In this document: in pieces, positions 48,841 to 61,705 of the stretch | How positions within the stretch are numbered: the first letter of the stretch is position 1 | Layout of the letters: each line of letters starts with the position of its first letter | NCBI RefSeq assembly: GCF_003254395.2 | Contig: NC_037644.1 | Coordinates: forward strand, 10,086,086 to 10,150,085 | Source of the DNA: Apis mellifera | Lineage: Eukaryota; Arthropoda; Insecta; Hymenoptera; Apidae | Direction of reading: 5' to 3' | DNA: 64,000 nt | Notes under the pieces: model-generated | What the model saw: only the letters and a program-made list of their open reading frames with translations | Told to the model about the DNA's origin: nothing | Database searches by the model: none | Translations under genes and position numbers: made by a program

Positions 48841-49204
48841 TCGATTCGATCGTTGAATTAATCGATTGGTAAATAGCAGTTTGATTGCATGACACGTTTG
48901 TTAATGAATTCGCATAATATCCCGACCGCGATCCTCTCAACTTTCGTCCCGGCCATCTTTTTCAATCCGCTTCCAAGTGACGTACGAGCGAACGCACCGT
49001 TTTCTTTCTTATTCCGTGCTCCATCCATCCGAGCATCTAAACGATATCCGGTGACCCGGCGTTCAGTTTCTTGCGGTGGAGACCGAACGTTCTTCAAGAT
49101 TTATGGAACGATCGGTAAGCGATCGGTGACGGATGTTTTGCTGGACGAATGGCGAAAATGTCCCGCGAGACGATTCCTCGAGTTGGTTCGCGGGATAAGA
49201 GAGA
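48841..49204. other. GC-richer DNA flanking the minisatellite
   Basis: Unique mixed-base DNA directly left of the repeat array. A plus-strand frame starting at ATG 48889 runs through it and on into the array to give a 637-codon open frame. The unique part, about 105 codons, has no recognisable domain. A minus-strand frame (48858-49097) is equally open. Confidence 0.3.
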
Positions 49205-51425
<2,221 letters not shown>

Positions 51426-51860
51426 ATATATTTTCGTCGATCGTATACTCTGTCCACTCAACCCTTTCACGAATGTCATGAAACCTTGGAAACCTGGAAA
51501 TTTCGGAGTCTTCGAAAATCCGAAACAATCAAGACTTTTATGGTCCAACGAGAAGGATTCCATTTCCAATCGTTCCTACGGGATTGCGCAATCTTCACGA
51601 ATCGTGCCGGGGTGTCCTTCCCCTCCTCTCCACGAGTCGGCTGGAAACGAAGGGACACAAAGAGCTCCCTTTCACGTTTTTCGCGTTGGCGACTCGCGCT
51701 AATTGGCTTCTACGGAACACGTAATGAAACGTAAATATTTTCCGTCCGTCTGCCCTGTCTGTTCCTGTCCCCTCCGATTTCCTCCTCCTCCTCCTCCTCC
51801 TCTCTCCTTCACCCTCTTTGTCTCTTTATCCTGGCGTTTATCCCAGACCAGAAGGTGGAG
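51426..51860. other. GC-richer block with (CCT)n
   Basis: Overlapping plus-strand frames (51358-51702 and 51399-51734) without motif. A (CCT)n tract lies at 51781-51802. No gene called. Confidence 0.35.
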
Positions 51861-52430
51861 GGCTTAGGGCTTATTGACTATGATACTTTTTTTGGAAATT
51901 ACAATCGATCTTGAAATCTCGAAAGGAATGCAGTAATCTTTAAGTAATTACGAAATAGAATTAAATAGGGATGAGTGGCGATTGTCAAGAGATAGATCTT
52001 TGGAGTAACGGGTTTAGATTAAATAGCAGAATCGGAATTTATTGAAGAAAGTGAAGAATTTTATCGGAAATTATGGGGAGAAAATGTGTAGAATCTGTTA
52101 ATCTGTTTTCGAACGAAATTTTTTCTTTTAGTTATGAGAAGAAGAAACAAAATTTGAATAGATACAAAATATAATTCGCATTACGATATTTGAGAAATTT
52201 GATCTTGCATAAAGATACACAATTTTTAATAAAATACAATAAATAGTAAAATTTAACTCGAGACATTAAATCTAAAAATTTCAACGAATGAAATTCCATC
52301 CTGTTATAATAATTCATTCTCCATCCTCCTCCTCTTTTCCATTTACGTTTTTTTTTTTTTCCATTTAGAGAGAGGAGAGATTATCAACGATGACGACGAT
52401 ATTTTTTTTTTCTAAAAATGACGAATAATC
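51861..52430. other. AT-rich DNA, nothing seen
   Basis: Low GC, T-tract near 52350. Confidence 0.6.
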
Positions 52431-52700
52431 CACGGTCCACGACGTGACCTTTAAACAATTCCCAAAGGGAGGAGGTTAAGCACTAATGGGAAACCGCTAA
52501 TGGTGGACCGGGCGGCGACCTTTCGAAAACAATCGATTGCCTTGGTCCCAACTTGGCTCACGAGCCTTCCGAGTGAAAGTCCCCGTAGCATTGGTAGCAT
52601 TCCGCCTTGTTTCTTCGCCGATATAGAAGCCGTTAAAGTGGGTCGGCTGCAGCCGTGTTGCACCACCTTCCTTCTAGCGTATCAATTTCTGTTTCTTGCC
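52431..52700. other. GC-rich block, possible conserved DNA
   Basis: A compact GC-rich block inside AT-rich DNA. It is open on both strands (52500-52742 plus and 52451-52666 minus). No domain or splice site pair stands out. Confidence 0.3.
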
Positions 52701-53265
52701 CGCGATAAAGGAAATATATCAGAAAGTAGAAAGACTGGTTGAACGGTTGAATGTTTGAAGGGTTATTTCGGAAAAATGTATCGAAAGCATTCGCTCGATA
52801 AACGAGATAGATACGTGTACGTATCCCATGGAAAAAATGGTACTGTGAATGGTAATGCGAATAGTAATTGAAAGATTAATATATATATATTTATGTATGA
52901 ATTTCAATCATGGGGAACATATGAGTTAATTTTTCCTCTTATTAATAATGTAATGTAGACAAGATTTCTTTCCAGATATCATGAATTCGATTGATTGAAA
53001 AATCATCACTTTGATATCTAATATTCTATTTTATATATATATTATATACTATAAAATATAAAAAAAACTAATATTGATACAATTTTTCACCATCATTAAG
53101 CACTTATCTTGAAACGATACCTTATCAATTTCTTTCTCTTACCTTCAATAAATATTTGAATGTTCAATAACTAATAATAAAAAAAAGGTAATAATAATAT
53201 TTTTATAATATTCCAAGAAAAGGAGATCTCAAAACAACGATTAAACGTAACTCACCAACAGCATC
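52701..53265. other. AT-rich DNA, nothing seen
   Basis: Low GC with a TATATATAT run near 52880. Confidence 0.6.
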
Positions 53266-53900
53266 ATTAAAGTATTTGCGTTCCTCCATCGTGGAAACCA
53301 TTCGGTGTCTCGAGAATGTCTCCGTTCAGATACCGGAAGCGAGACCGCAGCCATCGATGCGCGATGACGCGAGATCGCTGGTGATCGATGGCTTGGACGA
53401 TCGACCATCGATCATCCGATTCGCGCAGATATCACGTCTCTCTGGTTGCTTCCACCTCCCCGAGAAATCGACGTCATCTCTATTCTTCTTCTTCTTCTTC
53501 TTCTTCTTCTCTTTTTTCTTCTTTCTTTTTTTCTTGTTTTTCTTTTTTTCTTTCTTTTTTTTTTTCTCCTCTTCGAACGATGTCGCTCGATGGTATTCGA
53601 TGGCAAGTACGTCGATTGCCAGACGTATCTCAAGTAGCTTCCTCGAGCGGTCGAGGAAGTGTTTGTAATGGTAATAGAGGAAAGGAAAGTTTGGTTCGAG
53701 AAAACTCGAGAGGTGTATCTCGATGGGAATTTTCATTGGACGGTGGATGGTACGTGCGAGGATTTCGTTATTTAATTTTATGGCTAGCTTCGAGTGGTTT
53801 TAGCACCTGCTGCTTTTTTTTTCTTTTTTTTTTTTTTTTTGAAAGGATTTATGGATGGGTTTGTAACTTGTGAGATTTTTTGGGGAGCAGTGGGGAAAGA
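53266..53900. other. CpG block split by a pyrimidine-rich (CTT)n tract
   Basis: Mixed CpG-rich DNA at 53280-53470 and 53575-53760, separated by a (CTT)n tract at 53483-53511 that extends as a pyrimidine-rich run to about 53572. Frames on both strands span the tract as Phe or Lys runs and are not called. Confidence 0.5.
53483..53572 (+). repeat. (CTT)n and pyrimidine-rich tract
   Basis: About nine CTT units followed by T-rich sequence with scattered C and two G. Confidence 0.9.
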
Positions 53901-54267
53901 ATATTGTAAAGGGAGATATTTATAGTTTTCTAGAAGAAAATTAGGAGTATGAGATAGTTTTTAAATAACTAATTAATATAACCATTTTTTAGGATACTTT
54001 ATCACAACAACTAGTTAAATTTAAAAACGGTGACACTGGTCATTCCACTGTAATAAAAATTGTAATTAATTTTTTTAATTTTTTCTTGATTCAAAAAAAG
54101 ATTAGAGCAAAAGATTGATTCAAATTTTTCCTTTCTTTTTCTTTCATAGAATTTATATTTTCATAAATTCACGAAAATATTGTGTATATATTTACATACA
54201 GTAATTTTTTATAAATATATCTTTCCCCTTCCTCTTCGATTCTCTTACTTTTATTTTTCTTCGACAG
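53901..54267. other. AT-rich DNA ending in a strong acceptor
   Basis: Low GC up to a long pyrimidine-rich run at 54224-54262 that ends in TTCTTCGACAG. This is one of the strongest 3' splice-site-like sequences in the window. Confidence 0.4.
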
Positions 54268-54391
54268 GCTACAAACAGACGACAAATGCAAAGACGAAGA
54301 ATATCACATAAATAGCCGGCTCGTTCAATCATTAACCTCACTCGTACGCGCACTTCGACGCAAACGAAACATTGCCTTATTTACTTACTAA
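54268..54391 (+). CDS. Candidate terminal exon, unidentified gene
   Basis: After the acceptor at 54266-54267, one base completes a split codon, then 40 codons run to a TAA at 54389-54391. The peptide begins LQTDDKCKDEEYHINSRL and ends RKRNIALFTY. It is varied and hydrophilic, and the entering phase fits the exon that ends at 29641. The other two frames stop within 14-15 codons. There is no nearby polyadenylation signal that I would trust. The support is the acceptor, the open frame and the phase only, so this remains a prediction without a family. Confidence 0.25.
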
Positions 54392-54850
54392 TAATGTCGA
54401 TAGTCAAGTGTCATTCAACCGATTCTAAATGCCTCGAATCAACATCTTCTCACTTACTTACGAAATATCGGTGCCGATCTATCGGCGGGAAAGAAGTGCA
54501 ATGCAAATTTGCATTGGCCATTCAACATCGATTTCCTTTTTCGCGCATTTTGCGCGAACGTGTCTCGCATTTCGAGGATTCCCTTGTTCACGAGGGAGGA
54601 GGAGGAGGAGGAAGAGGGGGAGGAGGGGGAGGACGTGGTATTTCTATCACGGCGAATTTATTAACGAACTTTCCACTCGTCGTGTTACGAGAAACACAAG
54701 GGTACTTCGTATCCATCTATCATAAGCAAGCGTTAACCTCTCGCTTTATGCAAATATCGCTATTTGTGGAACAAGTAGCCAGAAGAGGAAACGTTGCTTC
54801 GGTGAAACGTGATGCAATTTCGTTCCGTTCTTTTTTAAATATCATCGTTT
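54392..54850. other. GC-richer block with (GGA)n
   Basis: If the preceding exon is real, this is its 3' untranslated region or flank. A 152-codon plus-strand frame (54394-54852) passes through the (GGA)n tract as a Gly run and has no known domain, so it is not called. Confidence 0.3.
54593..54633 (+). repeat. (GGA)n / G-rich tract
   Basis: GGA units followed by runs of five G separated by AGGA. Potential G-quadruplex former. Confidence 0.85.
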
Positions 54851-55500
54851 GATTGTATTGCAGAAAAAGAGATAGGCGAGTTGTTACGTACGTATTCAGA
54901 ATGGAAATAAGAAAAAATTTATTCGATACCTGATATGGTGACTTGATATTTTACGGAGAAATTCGTCTAATTTTGTTTGATTTGAATGAAAGTTTGTCTA
55001 GAGTAAATTTTTTTGTTTGAAAGGTAAATTTCTTCAAAGACGTGAAATTAATAAGTTTCAGCATCTTATCAAATTTCATATGATGATTGGATAATAGAAT
55101 ATAAATTTAAAAAAGAAAAATACATTGAATATGATATTTAATATCATAAATAATATCCTAATATTTCTTGAAACAATATTTGATTAATAAAATAAAAAAT
55201 AATATACGTACGATTATAAGTTAATAAATTTCTTCAATAATTCATTGATAACATCATCTTATATTCGCAATTCATAATTTATTCAAAATATGCAGCACGA
55301 AAAAAATACATATTTCAGAAAAAAAGCGATATAAATCAAATTATCAAAACATAACATACGTTCAAAGCTTCCTTATACAAAAAAAAACTATCATCCATCA
55401 AAGTTTACTTCCATTCTAAAACGTAGAATAACGGAACCTACGAATAATCCAAGAAAGGAAACGTCATCGTACGCACAAGAATCCCAAAGCAAATCCTAAG
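54851..55500. other. AT-rich DNA, nothing seen
   Basis: Low GC. No coding-like segment. Confidence 0.6.
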
Positions 55501-55849
55501 AAAAAATCGTGAGCAGACCGGAAGAAGCGTCGCGTCGGCGTTACGTGTATCCTCGAAGAGGGCGCCATAAAACCGTCCAATCTTTCTCTCTTTCTCTTCC
55601 TCTCTTTCTCTGTATCCGATTTAATTTTCACGAAAGAGAGAGAGAGAGAGAAAGAGAGACCAATACAGTCTTCGCCGTCCCATAAATCTCGCCTCTAAGA
55701 ATGTCACATAAATGTCGAGCTAGGTCGACCTTCCGCGATCCGTTCCACGTTTCTAGTGATTACAATTTATTCCTCGGCATCCAAATATAGTTTCCATCGA
55801 TTCCACGCAGAGACTTTGACTGGAGAGAAGTTCCTTTGTATCATGCTTG

Positions 55850-55850
<1 letters not shown>
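55501..55850. other. GC-richer block with facing CT and GA tracts
   Basis: A CT-rich tract at 55581-55611 and a (GA)n tract at 55634-55659 are imperfect inverted repeats separated by about 22 bases, so they could pair as a hairpin in RNA or single-stranded DNA. The remainder is CpG-rich without an open frame of interest. Confidence 0.45.

Positions 55851-55851
<1 letters not shown>

Positions 55852-55901
<50 letters not shown>
55852..55901 (+). repeat. (TA)n microsatellite
   Basis: About 25 uninterrupted TA units. Confidence 0.95.
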
Positions 55902-55903
<2 letters not shown>

Positions 55904-56385
55904 ATTGATTTTCAAATACTACTATTTTGACGAATTAGATGATTTCAGATGATTGATTAATTTTAAAGAAATAACAATTAAAAGTTATTTAATAATTCAG
56001 TAATAATTCTAATAATTGAAATGAATGGTATTTACTCGAATCGAATTATATTAAAAGTAGTAATAATTAAAAGTATAAATCACATTTTTTTCGTAATTTT
56101 TTTTCTCTTTTAAATTTTCTCCAAGTATATGCAAGTAAACTAACTGAAATAAAAAAGCCAATATTGGTTCTCGAGCTCAATTTAATTTAAAAGTTTTTCT
56201 ATAAAATTGAGAATGAGATATACGAACTAAAGAAATATAGAATGATAATCAACAGAATTATAACAATATATCGATAATTTTAAACGAAAGAAAAAAATGA
56301 CGAATCTTCAAACAAATACTCGATTGCAGAATTGGTGAAAAGTAATAAGAAATACCGGTATCATGGCCGAATGTTCATGCAAATC
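55902..56385. other. AT-rich DNA, nothing seen
   Basis: Low GC with no coding-like segment. Confidence 0.6.
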
Positions 56386-56835
56386 TTGACTTTCTGAACG
56401 GTCTCAGAATGTTCCTCGTCCTGTTCATCGGTGTGGCGCGTATAGAGCTGAAAACTTATGGACTTCGTTACCGTCCGTGGACACGGTTATCTACGAGCAA
56501 CGGGGAACTCTTCCTGAATAAACACCAGTGGCCATAGAATGGCCGATGTTCGACTTCTATATTACACGAGTGATCTCGGCCACGCCATCAGGATCCTCCT
56601 GGACAAAGAGACGGTGGCTACGGGTCATCGAACGAGAAAGACTTTCTACTTTTGTGTCGTACACGGGTATGGAGACTCGTACCACAACTTCGTGTCCTTC
56701 CTGGACCATGTAGATTGCTCCGTGGAGCATCTCTCCGTACAACGAGATACCAAACGTGAGATAAGCTGTTACCATGCTGCAACCTGCTCCTTGATACGCT
56801 CTCGTTTCTGCTTCTGATGTCGTTGTATCGCTTCG
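56386..56835. other. GC-rich block open on both strands
   Basis: The plus strand has overlapping frames at 56528-56713 and 56539-56817. The minus strand has a 72-codon frame at 56557-56775 with a varied peptide (for example EGHEVVVRVSIPVYDTK). Composition is coding-like, but no clean acceptor and donor pair was found for either strand and no family is recognised. Could hold an exon or be conserved non-coding DNA. Confidence 0.2.
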
Positions 56836-56865
56836 GCTGGTCGTGATTGGGCTTCGAAGAAAGAT

Positions 56866-56909
<44 letters not shown>
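56866..56909 (+). repeat. (GA)n microsatellite
   Basis: About 19 GA units with one AA interruption near the start. Confidence 0.9.
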
Positions 56910-56911
<2 letters not shown>

Positions 56912-57295
56912 ATGGAATTTGAGGGGTTTTTTCTTTTTCTTTTTCTTTCTTTTTTAAGGCAGATATTTATGCAAATTTACATTTTTATCGATACAATTAA
57001 AGAAATGGGAATAAAGATTTCTTTCTTGAATGTTGTATAAAGAGTATTATATACTTTATTTTAGACGTTTTATGTCTTTATGCACGCCACGTTATATTCT
57101 ACACGTTTTCAGAAATTTAAATTTTCCAGAAATGCATAAATATCCACAATCTTTTTCGAAATGTATATAATAAGCTTTTTCACGTGTATCAGAGAGAAGT
57201 TGGCTTCCGCAATATTTAAAGAAGTTTGTTTTATTTAGAAGATCTTAACATTTTGAAGTTACATTTATCTGATTTTGTTTAAAAATCGCAATCTC
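56910..57295. other. AT-rich DNA, nothing seen
   Basis: Low GC. No coding-like segment. Confidence 0.6.
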
Positions 57296-57960
57296 TGATC
57301 CAATCATCCAACGATCCCTCGTCTTGGTATTCGAGCTCCTCCAAAACTTCCCCATTTCCCGATCGCAATCGTTATCCGAGGTAAACAGTTTCACGATCCA
57401 TAAAGTCAATCGTGCCAGCTACGAGCCGTTACGTTTAGCCAAGACATCGTGGGCCTGCCTGCTCGGTGATACATATCGCGTATTATTATTCCTCGAAGCT
57501 GTCCAATTACCTTAGCCGGCAGCGCAATTCGTGCTAATGGATCGAGAAGCATGGCACGTCGTCGTGGCGAGCCGCGAGGGAAATCGCCACGACGCCGAGC
57601 GCCGTTCCTGGATTTCTTTGGCGGATTTCCAAACGCGCCGAATCAGCCGAACCCCCTCACTCTCACGCTCCCCCAACACCCCTTCCCGCAGGAAAAGTTA
57701 CGTTTACCTAAGGTTTTGATCCTATTTCCGTGCGGGTCGCCGACCTCCTCTCTCTCTGCTCATCATTCACTTTCTCTCTCTCTCTCCCTCCCTACTTTTC
57801 TTCGTCCTCGTCGTCGCGCACCCGCCCATGATTCCTCGCACCTTTTTTCGTCGATGCTGGACTTTCACGCCCTTTCCCTCGATCCAATGCTCGTCTATAA
57901 CGGGGTTATTCTTGATCCCACGATTTTTTTCCCTCGAACATGATTTTATAACCCGTCTTT
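57296..57960. other. CpG-rich island
   Basis: GC-rich with TTACC/TTAGCC and CTAATGG motifs, then a C-rich segment with (CT)n at 57772-57790. A 130-codon plus-strand frame (57551-57943) is Pro/Arg/Ser-rich, partly a translation of CT repeats, and lacks a known domain. Confidence 0.35.
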
Positions 57961-58174
57961 CATAATACGAAAATTCCGATTTCGAAGAAAGTTTCACGAG
58001 TTTCACGTTAAGAGATATATTTATAATAGCTTTTGTGGGTCTTTGTCTTTCGCATGGATCGAATGAAATTCGGATTATTTAAAAATAATCGAAGAGATTA
58101 AAAAAAATTGAAATTGGTAGAAATCTTTTTTATGTTTGTAAATTGAATTATAACGCGTATTTATAATTAAATAA

Positions 58175-58220
<46 letters not shown>

Positions 58221-58435
58221 TACATGAAACATGATAAAATTAACAGAAGAATTCCCGTTTCAACTTATTACCCAACCAAAAATAATTCAGAAAGTGTTCG
58301 TGCAAACACCCAATGCTACACCATCCACTCATAAATAAACAAGACACTCTGGCACAAGATCCAAAAATATGCGCACATCATCCGCACCACCTCAATCTTA
58401 CAACCTCCAGATCCTGCATCGTAGCACAAAGCGAT
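57961..58435. other. AT-rich DNA around a (TA)n tract
   Basis: No gene. The (TA)n tract is listed separately. Confidence 0.6.
58178..58219 (+). repeat. (TA)n microsatellite
   Basis: About 20 uninterrupted AT units, preceded by ATAAATAAAT. Confidence 0.95.
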
Positions 58436-58900
58436 AATTTCTAATCGAGAGCGTTGCTCTGTAACATCGTGTTGCAACGATCATCAAGCTTGCACGATTC
58501 CTTCCCGTTTCCAAGATTTGATTTCAAGAGGAGAGATGACGATCTTCCGCGTGTTTCGCATTTCCACGCGGCGACTCTACGTCAACTTATTTTTCTTTTC
58601 TTTTTTTCTTTTTTCTCCTTTCCTCCTGCTCTCTTTCCCTCTTTCTTGATTTCCTTCCTTCGCTTTCTCGCCCCTCTCGGCCTCTTGTTCCACGACCAGC
58701 CAAACCTCTTAACGTTTCTCCTCGCGCTATACACCTGTCAGACGCCTCGTAATTGTGAGACGACTTTATAGCTCGAACTTGATATCCGCGAAGATAGCAT
58801 AGGATGTCCACGCACAGGATCGAGCGAACCCACGTCTCTCTTTCTCTGGAGGACGGTAGAAATAAACGATCCTGATCGTAAAATATCTTTAGAATAGGTG
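58436..58900. other. Mixed GC-richer block
   Basis: Includes a pyrimidine-rich run at 58590-58660. A 137-codon minus-strand frame (58587-59000) has a Lys/Arg/Glu-rich end translated from that run. No gene called. Confidence 0.3.
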
Positions 58901-59380
58901 GTCGGCCAGAGAACAGTTGTGTCGATCTGTGATATGGTAGATTGAAAGGAAATGTAGGAAATTGTATCGGTTGAAAGATGAGGGGAGGAATGGAAGTCAT
59001 GGTTGATAGGAGGATTTTTTTAGAGATTAGGAAAAGTTGAGATGTTTGAAGAGGATAGTGATTCTTTCTAAAGCCTGTAACTGTTGAATGAATTTCATTA
59101 TAAATTTTATTTTTTTTTCTTCTTTTTAGAAAAAAATGAACAAATTCTGATAGTAAAGTGAGTTAGTAATAGATATTTAAAACATAATGACACTAAAAAT
59201 TATTTAAAGTATAATTTATATACTTAATAATTAGAATTCGTATTTAACAAATGCTCTATCATCAGTTTCGTCAAATTGGCGTCGATCTTCTCAGCAAATA
59301 ACGAGCAATGAAATAGATCTTCTAGTTGTTACCTATGAAACCATCGATCCCCAGTTAACACGATTCCTGCACGAGCACCA
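58901..59380. other. AT-rich DNA, nothing seen
   Basis: Low GC with a T-tract near 59110. No coding-like segment. Confidence 0.6.
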
Positions 59381-59775
59381 TAAGCAAGATCCGTGTTTCG
59401 TCGATCTTCATTGAGGCTGGGTTGGATTGAAAAACAGGGACGATCGAACGACCGATGTCACCGACACGAAAAATTAATCGAACGTTTACAGGGTGGCTGT
59501 TCCTCGACATTCCACCTTCGACGTTCACCACGCTCGCGTGTCCTTGTCTCCCTTACCATCCCCTCCGCCCCCCTCCTCCCTCGTGTAACCGCTGCTTGTC
59601 GTCCCCAAGGAGCAAGAACCGTCGAAAAGGGCAAGAGGCGATCCCTCGTCGAAGAAACGGCTAATTAATGATTAGCAGCGCGCTGCATCGAAAATCCAGC
59701 GATCGGTTTTTTCGTTTGTCGCCGCGAGGTTAGCATCCGCCGAGCAAGACGGTGGAAAGAAGTCTAACGAATTGT
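59381..59775. other. CpG-rich island
   Basis: GC-rich with overlapping open frames (59393-59668 and 59455-59664) that lack motifs. An ACGTTTACAG acceptor-like site at about 59489 has no donor partner. Confidence 0.3.
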
Positions 59776-60090
59776 TATACCGATGTTTTACGAAACCATG
59801 GCCACAAAAATTGGAAGATGTTTGGCTTGGATGGTAGATTTCCTGGAAATTTCGAGAAAAAAAAGAAAAAATATATATTTATATTTCTATTTACCTTACA
59901 AATTTGAAAAGAATAACCATTCGATTATCTTTGATTATCTTGACGATAATTCTTCTTCGCTTAATTTTTTAATATGCTTCGCATAATTTATAAAATTCTA
60001 TGTAAATATTTTTTAAATAATCCTTAACTCGACTTTTATCATCAATTTCATCTAATTGACCACTTATCGAATGTTATATTCCAGTAGCTT
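59776..60090. other. AT-rich DNA, nothing seen
   Basis: Low GC. No gene. Confidence 0.6.
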
Positions 60091-60565
60091 TCTTTTCTTC
60101 AACAATCCGCGCAAGGAATCGCAAGAAAAAAAACACGTATCCCCGTGTTCTCGATGCTCTCGAAAGTTTCGTCAAGGTTGGCGGCGGCAATGCATTCGAG
60201 CTCGCAGGAGACTCGCTTGCACTCTCGTATAATATACGCTATATAATTGCATTTCTTACATGAAAAAGATCCACGCCCGGATTTTCTGCTCGAAACGGGC
60301 GTATATATAACCATATAATGGTCAGGGGCAGGCCACCCAGCGTTCGAGTGGAACGTTTCGAGAATAAGCCGGCCGCGGCATTAATTATCCAGTGATCACG
60401 TGTAATTAATTGACCGATCGACCTCCTTCGGCGCTAGAGATAAGAAAAATTAATGCGGCTCCGTACACGATTCCCCGTATGCGGATCGAGGAAAGAATAA
60501 CCGCGATACGCGGGTTTAGAGGCTGGACATGGGATCCATGCGCATCGACGTACGTAATTCCTTGC
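60091..60565. other. CpG-rich island with TATA-like motif
   Basis: GC-rich with GTATATATAA at 60301-60310 followed by ATGGTCAGGG, an initiator-like context about 10-20 bases on, which is too close for a standard TATA-Inr pair. TTAATTA cores lie at 60380-60410. Possible regulatory DNA. Confidence 0.3.
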
Positions 60566-61150
60566 TACGAGACCTGAACGTAGAACAGCTCCACTTCGAG
60601 TTCCAATGGTAGAATCGTATGTAGAGGAATGTAATGTTGGACGGCTTCGAAAAAAGGAGGGAAGCTTATGTCGTTATTTGTAGATGCGTTTAATAATTCA
60701 TGCAACCCTTTTTCGATCCTTGTAAGAGTTGTGCGCTCGATTATCATCGATAATGGATGGTGTACTCGAGTGATTTTTTTTTCTACGGAATATTAGCAAT
60801 AGTAATTACGTTTAGCAGTTGTTTTTTTATGAGGGAAGTAATTTGCATCGAACGTTATGAATAATAATAACAAACTTAACAAATCATCGTCAAGTAAAAT
60901 AGTAGGATAATATTTACGCTTTTATTTTTAAGAAATCAAATGTTCTTCTCTTCGCTGTTATATCTGTTATATCAATTTTACCAAAAATAAACGATCTAAA
61001 GAAATCTGAAAGAAAGAATTAATTCCACCGATTAAAAACTATTTATTGCAAATTATTGTAGATTCGAGTTATCTTCCATCTACTGGAAGAAATAAGAAAG
61101 AAAAAAAAACCAACAAACGCACAATTTCAATTTTTCCATTTACGTTTTGC
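60566..61150. other. AT-rich DNA, nothing seen
   Basis: Low GC. No coding-like segment. Confidence 0.55.
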
Positions 61151-61660
61151 CATCAACGTAAACGGTTCCCCTGCAGGGAATCTCGATTCGAACAGAAATG
61201 GACAGAACCCTCCCTTCCCATAGCATTCGTCATTTCAATTCAGATTCTCTGTGGTGTTTCCCCCCCCTTCCCGGTCGTCCCATGGGGTGACGAAAAAACG
61301 GAGGAAGGAAGGAAGGAAGGAACAGTGGTCGGACGTTGCAAGCGCACCGTTAGAAGCGTCTTTGGGGGAGATTAGGTTCTCCGGGGCACCGACGTCCGCA
61401 TCGCGATAAACATCGATATTTTCTCTTCCGCATACCGATTTCGCGGCTGGACGTGACCCGGTGGGCAGAAATTGCGGCGTGCGGTCGATACTCGATACGA
61501 TAATGGGCAACGACGCAGAGAAATTTCTCCTCCGTAGATCCCTGTACGTGTTCCTCGATCTCCTGTTCTCTCTCTCTCTCTCTCTCTCCCCTCTCTTTTT
61601 TTCGAATTTTTTCTCTCCGTGGATTCGGAAAGGGAATTGGAAAAAATCGAAGAGAGGAGG
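61151..61660. other. GC-richer block with (CT)n
   Basis: C-run at 61261-61267, GGAA repeats at 61300-61321 and (CT)n at 61567-61588. Overlapping frames on both strands (61046-61375 plus; 61235-61510 and 61372-61857 minus) have no recognisable domain. Confidence 0.35.
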
Positions 61661-61664
61661 GTGT

Positions 61665-61705
61665 TAATCCTAGGAAGACCTAGGATTAGGACTCCTAATC
61701 CTAGG
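61665..61705. repeat. Alternating inverted repeat, three 10-bp arms
   Basis: TAATCCTAGG at 61665-61674, its exact reverse complement CCTAGGATTA at 61679-61688, and TAATCCTAGG again at 61696-61705. The middle arm can pair with either flank, giving two alternative perfect 10-bp hairpins with loops of 4 and 7 bases. Confidence 0.85.

Noticed and set aside
53276..53873. Long frames on both strands around 53.5 kb
   Set aside because: They run through the (CTT)n and T-rich tract as Phe or Lys runs. The flanking parts have no motif.
54394..54852. 152-codon plus-strand frame
   Set aside because: It passes through a (GGA)n tract as a Gly run, has no recognisable domain, and follows a candidate exon stop.
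55852..55901. (TA)n tract as a cruciform or regulatory element
   Set aside because: A simple (TA)n microsatellite is a sufficient explanation in this AT-rich genome.
57551..57943. 130-codon Pro/Ser/Arg-rich frame
   Set aside because: Large parts translate CT-rich and C-rich repeats in a CpG island. No domain.
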